From positions 16,005-80,004 of the forward strand of contig NZ_CVPC01000022.1 of the NCBI RefSeq assembly GCF_001049735.1: a stretch of 64,000 nucleotides of DNA, in the 5' to 3' direction. The notes beneath the pieces are model-generated. The model was given only the letters and a program-made list of their open reading frames with translations, made no database searches and was not told where the DNA came from. The stretch comes from Nereida ignava. GTDB lineage: Bacteria > Pseudomonadota > Alphaproteobacteria > Rhodobacterales > Rhodobacteraceae. The translations under genes and the position numbers were made by a program. Of the stretch, positions 51,069 to 60,454 are shown one piece after another (position 1 is the first letter of the stretch; each line of letters opens with the position of its first letter).

Positions 51069-52007
51069 TTACTCCATCAATGTCTTGCCAACAATGCGCA
51101 GTAAGAAAATTGCGACGATGTTGGCTAGGATGACGGCAAAGATTCCTGTCGCGGAAGCTGCACCGATGTTGTTGTTGGCAAATTCACCAATTAAATAAGG
51201 CAGGTTTTTATTGCCGTTGCCACGACTTACGATTTCGATCTCCGCATAAAGCGAGAGGTGGAAAATCGCTTGGATCATCACCACAATCGCAATGGGACGA
51301 CCCAGATGGGGTAGCGTCAAAAAGCGGAACTGCGACCATGTGCTTGCCCCATCAAGGATGGCAGCTTCTTTTTGTTGCTGATCCTCGGACTGTAAGGACG
51401 TCATGAAGATCAGGATTGCAAAAGGGGTCCACTGCCATGTGACCATGATGATCACCGCATAAGCAGAGGTTTGCGTTGCGCGGAATGAAATCGGGGTCAG
51501 TTCGGGCCAAAGCGAGAAGAACCAGCCAACACCGGGCGCGGCCCTCAGCCCATCTACGAGGTCGTTAATACTGCCGACCGCGATGCCCTGTAGGCCGAGA
51601 ACTGGGTCAAGGATCATGTTGATCCACAAAACTGCGTTTACCGCTGGCATGACGAAAAAAGGAGAGATCAAGAGAACGCGAACGATGCCTTGTCCAGGGA
51701 ATGACTTGTTGATCAACACGGCGATCAGAACGCCAAGGATCACGGTCAGGAAGAGAATGCTGCAAACAATCAGAAGGCTGTTCTGGATAGCAAAAATAAA
51801 ATCTTTGGACTTCAGAACAAACTCGTAGTTGCCAAAACCACGCCAGTTACTGAGGGCGGGTGTCATCCACTCTGGTTTGCGCAGGTTATTCAGCACATAG
51901 CGAATAAACGAAAAATAAAGCGTCATCGAAAGCGGCACCAGCATCCAGATCAACAGCAGGACAACTGCTGGAGACTGAAGCAAGCGTGGAAGCGTTCTGT
52001 TAGACAT
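51069..52007 (-). CDS. smoF: Sugar-alcohol ABC transporter permease 1
   Basis: 312-residue permease with the EAA motif EAAILDGASTWSQFRFLTLPHLG. The start at 52007 (MSNRTLPRLLQSP) is preferred over a GTG at 52031 that falls before the GGAG ribosome binding site. It follows smoE after ~170 nt that contain a strong hairpin. Confidence 0.92.
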   Translation of the reverse strand: MSNRTLPRLLQSPAVVLLLIWMLVPLSMTLYFSFIRYVLNNLRKPEWMTPALSNWRGFGNYEFVLKSKDFIFAIQNSLLIVCSILFLTVILGVLIAVLINKSFPGQGIVRVLLISPFFVMPAVNAVLWINMILDPVLGLQGIAVGSINDLVDGLRAAPGVGWFFSLWPELTPISFRATQTSAYAVIIMVTWQWTPFAILIFMTSLQSEDQQQKEAAILDGASTWSQFRFLTLPHLGRPIAIVVMIQAIFHLSLYAEIEIVSRGNGNKNLPYLIGEFANNNIGAASATGIFAVILANIVAIFLLRIVGKTLME

Positions 52008-52131
52008 GACTAGAGATCTCCTGCGAAGCACGTTGCTCGCGATGTTCTAAGAGTAATTTAACTGAATGGTGATTGGTATGCTGTTGTGTGGCGGTCGATC
52101 TGGGCCGCGACGCCCACTGTTCGTCTAAAGT

Positions 52132-52159
52132 GGAAGGCCCGACCAAAGCCGGGCCTTCC
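52132..52159 (-). promoter_or_regulatory. smoE-smoF intercistronic hairpin
   Basis: 10-bp perfect stem GGAAGGCCCG/CGGGCCTTCC with an 8-nt loop, no T tract. It stands 18 nt past the binding-protein stop codon. Such hairpins commonly protect the binding-protein message so that it exceeds the permease message. Confidence 0.7.
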
Positions 52160-52176
52160 GAAACCTAAAGCAGAAC

Positions 52177-53469
52177 TTAGTAGCCTGCTTCAGTCATGAT
52201 TGATTCAGCTGCTGCCTGTGAAGCCGCGAGAGCCTCGTCTACAGACTTCGCACCGGACAATGCCGCGGCGATTTCTTGAGCAACTGCAGAACCTACTTCT
52301 GGGAACTCAGGGATCGCTGCGAACTGAACACCAACGTATGGCTTCAGGTCTGTCGCTTCAGGAGCTGCGGACTCGATTGCTGCCATCTCTGCTGCTGCGA
52401 AACCAGCAACTGCCTGGAACTCAGGAAGAGCGTATGTAGAAGAACGCTGGCCTGTTGGTACTTTTGCCCAACCGAAATCGGGGTGGTTACCTACGGCTTG
52501 TACGTACTCTTTAGACGTGGCCCACTCGATGAACGCTTTTGCTTCATCTGTGTTGTCTGTGCCTGTTGGAACAGCCATTGCCCATGCCCACAGCCAGTTC
52601 GCGCCCACTGGGTTACCAGCGTTTGGAGACTGAGCGTATGCTACACCGTCAACTTCGAGGAAAGATGCCGCGATTGTCGCATCGATCCACATGCCACATT
52701 TGCCTTCGTTATACAAAGCCAAGATCTCGTTGAAGGAGTTACCTTCAGAACCGGGAGGGCCGTAGTTGCCAAGCAGATCTACGTAGAAGTTGATCGCTGC
52801 TTTCCACTCGTCAGAGTTGATTGTTGGTTTGAAGTCTGCGTCGAACCAAGCACCACCGAAGGAGTTAACCATTGTTGTGACGAACGCCATGTTGTCACCC
52901 CAACCTGGCTTACCGCGCAAGCATGCACCGTAAACGCCAGCATCTGGGTTGTGCATCGCAGCAGCAGCTGCTTTCACGTTGTCCCAGCTGTCGTTGTCAG
53001 CGATTGTTACGCCAGCAGCGTCTGTGAGGTCTTTACGGTACATAACCATGGAAGACTCACCGTAGAACGGTGCTGCGTACATTGTGCCTTCGTGGGACAG
53101 ACCTGCACGGATTGCTGGTAGGATGTCATCTGCGTCATACTCGGCGCCGAATTCAAGAGCTTCAATCCAGCCTGCTGCGCCCCAGATTGGTGCTTCTTGC
53201 ATGCCGATGTTGATGACGTCGTATTGGCCGCCACCGGTTGCTGTGTCGGACGTTACTTGCTCACGCAGAACGCCTTCCTCCAGAGAAACCCAGTTCAGCT
53301 TAACGCCTGTTTCTTCTGTGTAAGCCTCTGCAACTTTCTGCATGTTGATCATGTGACCGTTGTTCACGATCGCAATCGTCAATTCTTTTGCGTGACCGTC
53401 TGCAATCGCGCCGCCAGCCGCGAAAAGCGACATCGCTGTAGCAGCGTATAATGCTTTCTTTATAGACAT
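52177..53469 (-). CDS. smoE: Sugar-alcohol ABC transporter substrate-binding protein
   Basis: 430-residue periplasmic binding protein of the extracellular solute-binding family 1. A signal peptide is present (KKALYAATAMSLFAAGGAIA). The mature part begins with a KELTIAIVNNGHM-like strand and carries repeated tryptophans for sugar stacking. It is the first structural gene of the polyol operon; a LacI-type operator lies 70 bp upstream. The start at 53469 gives a proper signal peptide with AGGAGG upstream. Confidence 0.92.
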   Translation of the reverse strand: MSIKKALYAATAMSLFAAGGAIADGHAKELTIAIVNNGHMINMQKVAEAYTEETGVKLNWVSLEEGVLREQVTSDTATGGGQYDVINIGMQEAPIWGAAGWIEALEFGAEYDADDILPAIRAGLSHEGTMYAAPFYGESSMVMYRKDLTDAAGVTIADNDSWDNVKAAAAAMHNPDAGVYGACLRGKPGWGDNMAFVTTMVNSFGGAWFDADFKPTINSDEWKAAINFYVDLLGNYGPPGSEGNSFNEILALYNEGKCGMWIDATIAASFLEVDGVAYAQSPNAGNPVGANWLWAWAMAVPTGTDNTDEAKAFIEWATSKEYVQAVGNHPDFGWAKVPTGQRSSTYALPEFQAVAGFAAAEMAAIESAAPEATDLKPYVGVQFAAIPEFPEVGSAVAQEIAAALSGAKSVDEALAASQAAAESIMTEAGY

Positions 53470-53538
53470 CCAAATTTCCTCCTCTTTGGGTCGTGAGAAC
53501 CATACTAGGTGAGGCGGCAACGCGAAGTCAATTACAAA

Positions 53539-53552
53539 TTAGCGCGCGTAAA
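53539..53552. promoter_or_regulatory. LacI-type operator upstream of smoE
   Basis: TTAGCGCGCGTAAA, a near-palindrome around a central CG, in the lacI-smoE gap. Its reverse complement (TTTACGCGCGCTAA) differs from the site upstream of the regulator gene at one base, so the pair is a credible binding motif. Confidence 0.7.
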
Positions 53553-53583
53553 TTTTATTTAAAGCGGGCGTTCAATCAAGGAC

Positions 53584-54615
53584 TTAGGCGGATTCGCGCA
53601 TAACAAGGCGGCCGTCAAACGTTGTCTCAGAGCGATCTTTTGTCTGATTTTCGGCCTCTAACGTGCTGAACAACTCACGCACCGCACGATTCGCGATTGC
53701 CTCATAATCTTGTGCAATCGTGGTGAGCGGCGGGCAGGTGAATTTAGAGAAAGGGTGATCGTCATGTCCTGCAATGCGCAAGTCACACTCCGGACCATGC
53801 CCTACACGTAAACCCAGGTCATAGGCCGCCGACAACATCCCAATAGCAAGGCGATCATTACTGCAAAGAATAGTTTTGGTCTCAAAGGACTTAGCGGCCA
53901 GAAGGCGTCCACCTTCAACCTTGCCAATTTCCTCAAAGTTCCAGCCCTCACCATCAGCTTGATAGATACGCGGCACATGGCCGTGGCGTTCCATACTATC
54001 AATATAGGCCTGGCGGCGCTTGTTGGCGTTGGGGTTTGTTGGTGATTTCATTTCAAAGAAACAAGGCGCTTCGCCACTACGACAAAGGTATTCCACCATT
54101 AAGTCAACGCTTTGGGCATTATCTGTCCCAACAAATGCTTGGCCGATACTGCTCATATTTGCGTCGAACAGTACGAGTGGGAAATCGGCGTCAAAGGTCT
54201 GTACGGCCTCAACATCCGACATGCGTCCGAACGGCGCGAGCAAGACACCAGCCGGTTTGAGCGCGCGTAAGGATGTGAGATTGTCCCGCTCCATCTCTGG
54301 GCTACCGTGCGAGCTTAGCAAGATGGGGCTGTAGCCAGCGTCAATACAGGCCAATTCAACACGCCGCCCAATCTCAGAAAAGAAGGGGTCGGCGAGGTTT
54401 GGAACGACCACACCAATGTTCTTTGTTGTACGCCTGTTTTGGTTCATCGCAAAAACGTTAGGCTGATAATCGTACCGCTTAAGTGCAGCTTCAATCTTTG
54501 CTCGGGTCGACGTGCGCACGCTTTCAGGGTTGTTGAAATATTTTGAGACAGTTGGCCGAGAAATTCCGCTTATGTTTGCGAATTCTTCCATATTGCGAAT
54601 TTTTGGCTGTCCCAT
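53584..54615 (-). CDS. LacI-family transcriptional regulator of the polyol operon
   Basis: 343-residue regulator: N-terminal helix-turn-helix (MEEFANISGISRPTVSKYFNNP) with hinge, then a periplasmic-binding-protein-like effector domain (NIGVVVPNLADPFFSEIG). It lies just upstream of smoE on the same strand and probably senses a polyol or its oxidation product. Matching operators occur upstream of both smoE and itself, indicating autoregulation. Confidence 0.9.
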   Translation of the reverse strand: MGQPKIRNMEEFANISGISRPTVSKYFNNPESVRTSTRAKIEAALKRYDYQPNVFAMNQNRRTTKNIGVVVPNLADPFFSEIGRRVELACIDAGYSPILLSSHGSPEMERDNLTSLRALKPAGVLLAPFGRMSDVEAVQTFDADFPLVLFDANMSSIGQAFVGTDNAQSVDLMVEYLCRSGEAPCFFEMKSPTNPNANKRRQAYIDSMERHGHVPRIYQADGEGWNFEEIGKVEGGRLLAAKSFETKTILCSNDRLAIGMLSAAYDLGLRVGHGPECDLRIAGHDDHPFSKFTCPPLTTIAQDYEAIANRAVRELFSTLEAENQTKDRSETTFDGRLVMRESA

Positions 54616-54638
54616 TTTATCACCTGATATTGTGATTA

Positions 54639-54652
54639 TTAACGCGCGCTAA
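54639..54652. promoter_or_regulatory. LacI-type operator upstream of the regulator gene
   Basis: TTAACGCGCGCTAA, near-palindromic, 23 bp before the regulator's start codon and related to the site at 53539-53552. The remaining ~230 bp up to the sulfatase gene show no further recognisable element. Confidence 0.7.
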
Positions 54653-54884
54653 CAATAGTAAGCTAAGAGGCAATTCTATACTTAGTCAAGGGGAGATGTC
54701 CTTTGCTTTGTCGCATTCTGGCTTTCGACCTTAAACTTTAATGAATTGGATCACGTCGTGCGGATTAGGCGCAAACCGCATAATCCTATCAGTCCAGAAA
54801 TGTACTATCAGTGGTGAATAGCATGTCTTGGCGTGCTAAGCCTTTGTGCAGATTACAGTCTACAAGACAGGGCAGCACCAAGAA

Positions 54885-56528
54885 ATGAACATCCTTTTCA
54901 TCATGTATGACCAGCTACGTTTCGATTACTTGAGTTGCGCTGGCCATCCATACCTGCCTACGCCTAACTTTGACCGGGTTGCGCAAATGGGCGTGCGGTT
55001 TACGAACGCTTATGTTCAATCACCTATCTGCGGCGCCAGTCGGATGAGCTTTTACACAGGCCGCTATACGTCATCCCACGGGGCACAATGGAATGGTTTT
55101 CCGCTGCGTGTGGGGGAAATGACGATGGGGGATCATTTGCGCAAAGCAGGGATGGATTGTTACCTGATCGGCAAAACCCATATGCGCGTAGATGCAGAAG
55201 GCATGGCGCGCTTGGGCCTCGCGGCTGATAGCGTGATTGGTGCCCGCCAAGCGGAATGTGGCTTTGATGTTGTTATTCGTGATGATGGGCTTTGGGCGCA
55301 AGGTCCTGATGGGTTTTACGACGAGCAACGCTCGCCCTACAACGAGTACCTTAAGACCAAAGGATATGAGGCAGAAAATTCGTGGGCCGCTCATGCGAAT
55401 GCGGGTCTGCAAGACGGTGAGCAAGCCTCGGGCTGGATGTTTGATAACGCTGATAAGCCAGCAAACATTCGCGAAGAAGACAGTGAGACTGCGTGGCTGA
55501 CCTCCGAGGCTATCAAATTTGTCGATACGGCTCAGGGGCCTTGGTGCGCTCATGTCAGCTATATCAAGCCCCATTGGCCCTATATTGTGCCCGCACCCTA
55601 TCATGATATGTTTGGGCCCGAGCACGTTTTGCCCCCAAACCGTGATCCTGTTGAGCGTGAAAACGCACACCCAGTTTATGATGCATATATGGGCAACAAA
55701 ATCGCAGCGGCTTTCCAAAATGACGATGTGCGCGCCAAAGTGGTGCCGGCGTACATGGGATTGATCAAGCAGTGTGATAATCACTTGGGTCGTCTTCTCG
55801 ATCACCTTGAGATGACAGGCAAGTTGGATGACACCATGATCGTTCTCACGTCAGATCATGGTGATTTTCTTGGGGATCATTGGCTTGGCGAGAAAGATCT
55901 TTTTCACGAGCCATCCGTTAAAGTGCCGATGATTATTTTTGATCCGCGAAGCAGTGCAGATGCGACGCGCGGCACAACGTGCGATGCGCTCGTTGAGGCT
56001 ATCGATCTTGTTCCTACGTTTGTGGATGTGGCTGGTGGCACAATCGCTGATCACATCCTTGAAGGCCAAAGCCTTGTACCGTTTCTGCATGGCCAGCCTA
56101 CGAAAACTCGAGATTACGCGATCAGCGAGTATGATTTTTCCGCGACACCACAGGCAGTCAAGTTGGGCCTTGCGCCGCGGGATGCGAGATTGTTCATGGT
56201 GTTTGATGGTCGTTTCAAAATGATGCATGCGGAAGGGGGTTTCCGCCCCATGTTGTTCGATTTGAAGACTGACCCAAACGAGGTGTATGACCTTGCAAAA
56301 GGGTCAACACATCAGGCCGAAATCGATCGGCTTTACGGTTATTTGGCAAAGTGGGGCCGACGCATGTCACAAAGGGTTACGCGTTCAGATGACGACATCG
56401 CTGCGATGCGTGGTAAGTCACTGCGCAAGGGAATTTTGCCATTCTTGAAGGACGGCACCGAAGTAAATCCTGAAATGACAACAGCCTACCGCGGTCCCGT
56501 TGGGCAAAATTTCACACCTAAAACTTAG
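54885..56528 (+). CDS. Sulfatase-family hydrolase (arylsulfatase / phosphonate monoester hydrolase type)
   Basis: 547-residue alkaline-phosphatase-superfamily enzyme. Cys49 in SPICGASRMSFYTGRY is the formylglycine site (C-x-A-S-R), metal ligands are suggested by MYDQLRFD and TSDHGDFLGDH, and GKTHM carries the usual Lys/His. It would hydrolyse a sulfate or phosphonate ester; the substrate cannot be read from sequence, and choline sulfatase is one alternative. The start at 54885 (MNILFIMYDQLR) is chosen over a longer in-frame reading from 54846. Its stop overlaps the convergent stop of the next gene. Confidence 0.82.
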   Translation: MNILFIMYDQLRFDYLSCAGHPYLPTPNFDRVAQMGVRFTNAYVQSPICGASRMSFYTGRYTSSHGAQWNGFPLRVGEMTMGDHLRKAGMDCYLIGKTHMRVDAEGMARLGLAADSVIGARQAECGFDVVIRDDGLWAQGPDGFYDEQRSPYNEYLKTKGYEAENSWAAHANAGLQDGEQASGWMFDNADKPANIREEDSETAWLTSEAIKFVDTAQGPWCAHVSYIKPHWPYIVPAPYHDMFGPEHVLPPNRDPVERENAHPVYDAYMGNKIAAAFQNDDVRAKVVPAYMGLIKQCDNHLGRLLDHLEMTGKLDDTMIVLTSDHGDFLGDHWLGEKDLFHEPSVKVPMIIFDPRSSADATRGTTCDALVEAIDLVPTFVDVAGGTIADHILEGQSLVPFLHGQPTKTRDYAISEYDFSATPQAVKLGLAPRDARLFMVFDGRFKMMHAEGGFRPMLFDLKTDPNEVYDLAKGSTHQAEIDRLYGYLAKWGRRMSQRVTRSDDDIAAMRGKSLRKGILPFLKDGTEVNPEMTTAYRGPVGQNFTPKT

Positions 56529-58960
56529 CTGCGAATGCGGCTGTACTCAGGATCGTATGGCCCGCTTTCAATGACTTCAGCTGCGAATGCTTCACCGATG
56601 ATATCCACCGTCATTGTTGTGCCTACAGGAGAAAATTCAGGCTCTATAAATGCAAAGGCAAGGTTTTTATCTACGCGGTGGCCCCAGTCCCCGGATGTTA
56701 CGGTCCCGATAATCCGCCCATCTAAACGTACAGATGCGCCTCCATGTGCGGGTGCGTGCTTTGCGTCAATTACGAGCGTCACCAGTTTACGCTGTTGGCC
56801 AGCGACCATACGTTTTTCAAGCGCATCTTTACCAATAAAGTCACCTTTGCTGAGCTGCACAAAACGCTCTAGCCCAGTTTCAAAGGGATCAAATTCCGTC
56901 AGAATATCGGACTTCCAGTGCAAAAAGCCTTTCTCCATTCGCATGGATTCCACAGCCCGTGATCCAAATAGTGTCATGCCATACGCCTCACCAGCCTTTC
57001 GCAGAGCAACATAGGCCGCATGTAAGCTTTCATTTGGAACGTGGATCTCATAGGCCAGCTCCCCTGAAAAACTCACGCCAAGCACAGTCGCGGGTGCAAT
57101 TCCGATGTGAGTTTCACGCACGGATAGCCAAGGGAATGCCTCACGCGACCAATCCTCTCGTGCGGTCATAGACAAAACATCGCGCGCTTTTGGACCGGCA
57201 ATCACAAGGATCGTTTGCGCGTTTGTAAGTGAGCGAATTTTGACGTCTTCGTCTGCTTTGATATGCGCCTTTAGCCAATCCATATCGTGGTATTCAGAGG
57301 CCGCAGCCGAACCGTACCAAACACGTGCTGGCCCACGATCAGACGCAGGGATATTCGCAATTGTTGCTTCGGCTTTGAGCAGGCCATGATTGTTTAGAAG
57401 ATAGCCCAGACCCACACGGCCCTCGCGCTTGGTGACAGTGCCGCACATCATACGATCAAGAAAGCTGTGGACATCCGTGCCCGTCAATTCAAAGCGGTTG
57501 AACCCAGAAACCTCTGTCATCCCAACGTTCGTTGAGATTGCAGTGACTTCTTTTGCCACAACATCGTGGACTTCGTTAAACTTGAACCCAAGAGTTTCTT
57601 TGAAATCTTGCGTTGGCTTGATGTAATCAACCCGCTCCCACCCGTTGACAGTGCCCATTTCTGCCCCTTCGGAAATAAGGACCTGAGTGAGTGGTGTTGT
57701 TTTCATGGGGCGTCCGGCGGGACGGTGTTCGTGCGGGAAATGGAAGCGGAATTCGTTTTGATAATCCTCGATCGCTTTGAGTGCCGTTAACTCGACAGTC
57801 GCGTGACCGGTGAAGCGCCGCGGATCGATAACCCACGTGTCATATTGCGCCTCACCGTGGACGATCTGTTGCGCCAACAGCCAGCCATGGCCGCCCCCTT
57901 CACCCAAACCTGCGCGCAGACCAATGATGCAGAATGCGTTTCGTTTTCCGGGGATCGGGCCAACAAGAGGCGCGCCATCAATGGTGTAGGTAATGGGCCC
58001 GTTTACCACTTCGCGAATGCCTGTTTCCATCAAGACTGGCATCCGCGCAAACGCACCTTCAAGGACATCGGTGACGCGATCTAAATCATCTGGGCATAGC
58101 GCATTCGTAAATTTGGGATCGATGCCGTCCATGCCCCAAGTCCGGCAGTCCTGTTCATAAAACCCAAGCAGCAATCCACCCTTTTCTTGTCGCGAGTAAT
58201 AGTCGCTGATCGGGCAGCGCAGTAGTGGCATCCGGTGACCTGCCTCAGCAATCGCAGGGATGTCTTCTGTCAGAAAATATTGATGTTCCATTGATGCAAC
58301 CGGGTGCTGGACGCCCATCATCGCCCCGATTTCATTACACCTATAGCCGCCTGCGTTCACGACGATTTCGCACCTTACGTCACCTTTCTCGGTGTGGACC
58401 GTCCATGTGCTGTCAGCATGTTGAGTGAGCCTCGTGACTGGCGTGTGGCGGTTGACTTCAGCGCCTGCAAGGCGCGCACGACGAGCCAGTGCTTGGCACA
58501 GCTGTGCCGGGTCAATATGGCCATCAGTCGGATCCCATAGACCACCGAGCAGATTATCTGTCGAAATAAGTGGGTGCCGCCGCGCACATTCAGCAGCATC
58601 AAGCACCTCAAATTCAACACCCATGCCCGCTGCCATTGAGGTGAACTGCCGGTATCCATCCATTTGTGCTTGCGTGTTGGCAAGGCGGATGCCCCCGTCG
58701 CCATAATTATAGCCGACGGGGTATTCGGGGTCGTCGCGCAGCTCTTTGTATAGAGTGATCGAGTGTGTTTTCAGGCCGACCATCGTTTGGCTCATGCCAA
58801 AGTTGGTAACCTGCGCTGCTGAGTGCCATGTGGTGCCAGATGTCAGCTCGTCACGCTCAATCAGCATCACATCGGTCCAGCCCTCTTGCGTAAGATGGTA
58901 GAGCGCTGAACATCCAGCAATACCGCCACCAATAACCACTACGCGCGCCTGATCTCTCAT
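56525..58960 (-). CDS. FAD-dependent oxidoreductase of the dimethylglycine/sarcosine dehydrogenase (GcvT-fused) family
   Basis: 811-residue two-part enzyme: an N-terminal DAO-type FAD domain (VVVIGGGIAGCSALYHLTQEG, with the flavin-linked region SGTTWHSAAQ) and a C-terminal GcvT-like aminomethyltransferase domain (FNRFELTGTDVHSFLDRMMCGTV onward). Such enzymes demethylate N-methylated amino acids and pass the one-carbon unit to tetrahydrofolate. The substrate is unassigned. The start is uncertain among 58960, 58975 and a TTG at 59008, none with a clear ribosome binding site. Confidence 0.85.
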   Translation of the reverse strand: MRDQARVVVIGGGIAGCSALYHLTQEGWTDVMLIERDELTSGTTWHSAAQVTNFGMSQTMVGLKTHSITLYKELRDDPEYPVGYNYGDGGIRLANTQAQMDGYRQFTSMAAGMGVEFEVLDAAECARRHPLISTDNLLGGLWDPTDGHIDPAQLCQALARRARLAGAEVNRHTPVTRLTQHADSTWTVHTEKGDVRCEIVVNAGGYRCNEIGAMMGVQHPVASMEHQYFLTEDIPAIAEAGHRMPLLRCPISDYYSRQEKGGLLLGFYEQDCRTWGMDGIDPKFTNALCPDDLDRVTDVLEGAFARMPVLMETGIREVVNGPITYTIDGAPLVGPIPGKRNAFCIIGLRAGLGEGGGHGWLLAQQIVHGEAQYDTWVIDPRRFTGHATVELTALKAIEDYQNEFRFHFPHEHRPAGRPMKTTPLTQVLISEGAEMGTVNGWERVDYIKPTQDFKETLGFKFNEVHDVVAKEVTAISTNVGMTEVSGFNRFELTGTDVHSFLDRMMCGTVTKREGRVGLGYLLNNHGLLKAEATIANIPASDRGPARVWYGSAAASEYHDMDWLKAHIKADEDVKIRSLTNAQTILVIAGPKARDVLSMTAREDWSREAFPWLSVRETHIGIAPATVLGVSFSGELAYEIHVPNESLHAAYVALRKAGEAYGMTLFGSRAVESMRMEKGFLHWKSDILTEFDPFETGLERFVQLSKGDFIGKDALEKRMVAGQQRKLVTLVIDAKHAPAHGGASVRLDGRIIGTVTSGDWGHRVDKNLAFAFIEPEFSPVGTTMTVDIIGEAFAAEVIESGPYDPEYSRIRS

Positions 58961-59148
58961 CTGTTTGCCATCCATATTTGAAGTGCTGTTAACTTCATGA
59001 ATGCACAACGATGAAACCGGTCAAGCGATAACCCCGACTTTTAGGAATATCGAATGCTACCTTTATGATTTCTAGTGGCGGCAACGAGGAAAGATAGTTT
59101 TCCTAGCCCACTGTGAACTCTGCTCATTTTCTTAAAAATGCAAAGTCT

Positions 59149-59331
59149 TCATTTGTTCGTAGTAACTGGCAAATCTCCGCAAAATCCGCCTACGGCTACC
59201 TCACCTGATCCAAGGCTTATAGCACTCGGCGCAACGTATGGGTTCGGCGGTATCATTATCAGGTCAAAGACCAGAAAGCTGGCGACAAGCGTTATCGCGA
59301 TTGAAGCGGTGAGATATCTCGTCAAAGTCAT
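59149..59331 (-). CDS. Hypothetical small membrane protein coupled to the YeeE/YedE gene
   Basis: 60 residues with one hydrophobic helix (LTASIAITLVASFLVFDLIM) followed by a Pro/Gly-rich tail with a single Cys. Its ATG overlaps the upstream stop codon (ATGA), and GGAGG lies directly before it, very close. I recognise no family. The coupling suggests it is translated, but it could be a chance reading. Confidence 0.45.
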   Translation of the reverse strand: MTLTRYLTASIAITLVASFLVFDLIMIPPNPYVAPSAISLGSGEVAVGGFCGDLPVTTNK

Positions 59332-60452
59332 ACCTCCAGCCCTAATCGTGGGCGCAAATAAATTCCCAAGTACGATCCCATAAAGGCGAAAGCGAACCAG
59401 ACCCACCCGTGAAGACTCCCGGTGGATATGCCAGAAAAGAACGCCCCAACGTTACATCCAAAGGCCAATCTAGCAGCGTATCCCATTAGAAACCCTGCGG
59501 CTGCTGCGTAGACCCAGCCTGACATTGGCACTCTTGGGAGTGGTTGTGACAAGCCCTTTCGCCAAAAAGCCAACAAGAACGCACCTGCGATCAAACCGAT
59601 ATTTGTGAGTGATGTATAATCTGTCAGTACGCTTGCCTGGATGCGTTCTAGCGATCCTGCGGCGGTCCAAAAGACTGATCCGGATAGGTCTACACCTGAA
59701 AAATACGCGCCCTTAGCGACCCAAAGCCCCAGACCATAAACTACGCCCCATGGCTGGCCTGATACGATCAAGTTAAGAAGCGCTAATACAGCAACTAGGA
59801 CTGCTGCTAGTATCAACCGCTTAGGAAGCCGGCGTAGCTGTGGCTCTGCCTTCCACCACAAAAACGCAGCAACGCCTGACAAAACGAGCAAGGTAGTGAA
59901 GGTACCTTCCCAACCAGTAAGATTTTGTGCTGGAAGCGCGCCAAGACCTGTCCACCAAGATAGGTGAAAAGCCCCTGCAAAACTGCCAACGGCAAAAAAG
60001 GGCAGGGCTATCAGAGAAACAAGATTGCCTGATCCAGCGTTTACCAAAGTGCCAGACCCACATCCCAATACAATTTGCATGGCGACACCAAAAACAAACG
60101 CGCCCAAAACCATAGCGTATCCTATGGGTGCAGCAGCGGCGTTAACTTCATCAGAGTTACTATTGATGAGTGGTATCGCAAATAACGCCACAATTCCGAT
60201 TGCAAGGAGTTGAGCCCAGATACCCGAAGGGTCACGTCGCAAAATCATTGCCCGCCATGGCCCTGCAAAGCCAAAGCGCAGCGCTTCTAAAGTGGCTCCA
60301 AATCCAAGGCCAATCGCAATCATTAAACCATATCGAAGGCCGGCAATTGCAGACACAGACAAGCATATGAATACAGCAAAGAATAAAACTGCCGCAGACG
60401 TGAAAAATTTGCGGGGGTTGCCCCCCGCAATTGGTTGCGCAAGATCAGACAA
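59328..60452 (-). CDS. YeeE/YedE-family (thiosulfate-type) transporter
   Basis: 374-residue, roughly ten-helix membrane protein. Two conserved cysteine motifs, LGCGSGTLVNAGSG and FGCNVGAFFSGI, define the YeeE/YedE family, whose studied member TsuA imports thiosulfate. It lies 2 nt after the rhodanese gene in the same operon, supporting a role in sulfur-compound import or sulfane transfer. Confidence 0.88.
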   Translation of the reverse strand: MSDLAQPIAGGNPRKFFTSAAVLFFAVFICLSVSAIAGLRYGLMIAIGLGFGATLEALRFGFAGPWRAMILRRDPSGIWAQLLAIGIVALFAIPLINSNSDEVNAAAAPIGYAMVLGAFVFGVAMQIVLGCGSGTLVNAGSGNLVSLIALPFFAVGSFAGAFHLSWWTGLGALPAQNLTGWEGTFTTLLVLSGVAAFLWWKAEPQLRRLPKRLILAAVLVAVLALLNLIVSGQPWGVVYGLGLWVAKGAYFSGVDLSGSVFWTAAGSLERIQASVLTDYTSLTNIGLIAGAFLLAFWRKGLSQPLPRVPMSGWVYAAAAGFLMGYAARLAFGCNVGAFFSGISTGSLHGWVWFAFAFMGSYLGIYLRPRLGLEV

Positions 60453-60454
60453 AG

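Noticed and set aside
52276..53121. 281-codon plus-strand frame opposite the binding-protein gene
   Set aside because: Cysteine-rich translation without domain signals, fully antisense to smoE, whose product is clearly recognisable.
55071..55805. 244-codon minus-strand frame inside the sulfatase gene
   Set aside because: Antisense shadow of a gene with intact sulfatase motifs; no promoter or ribosome binding site.
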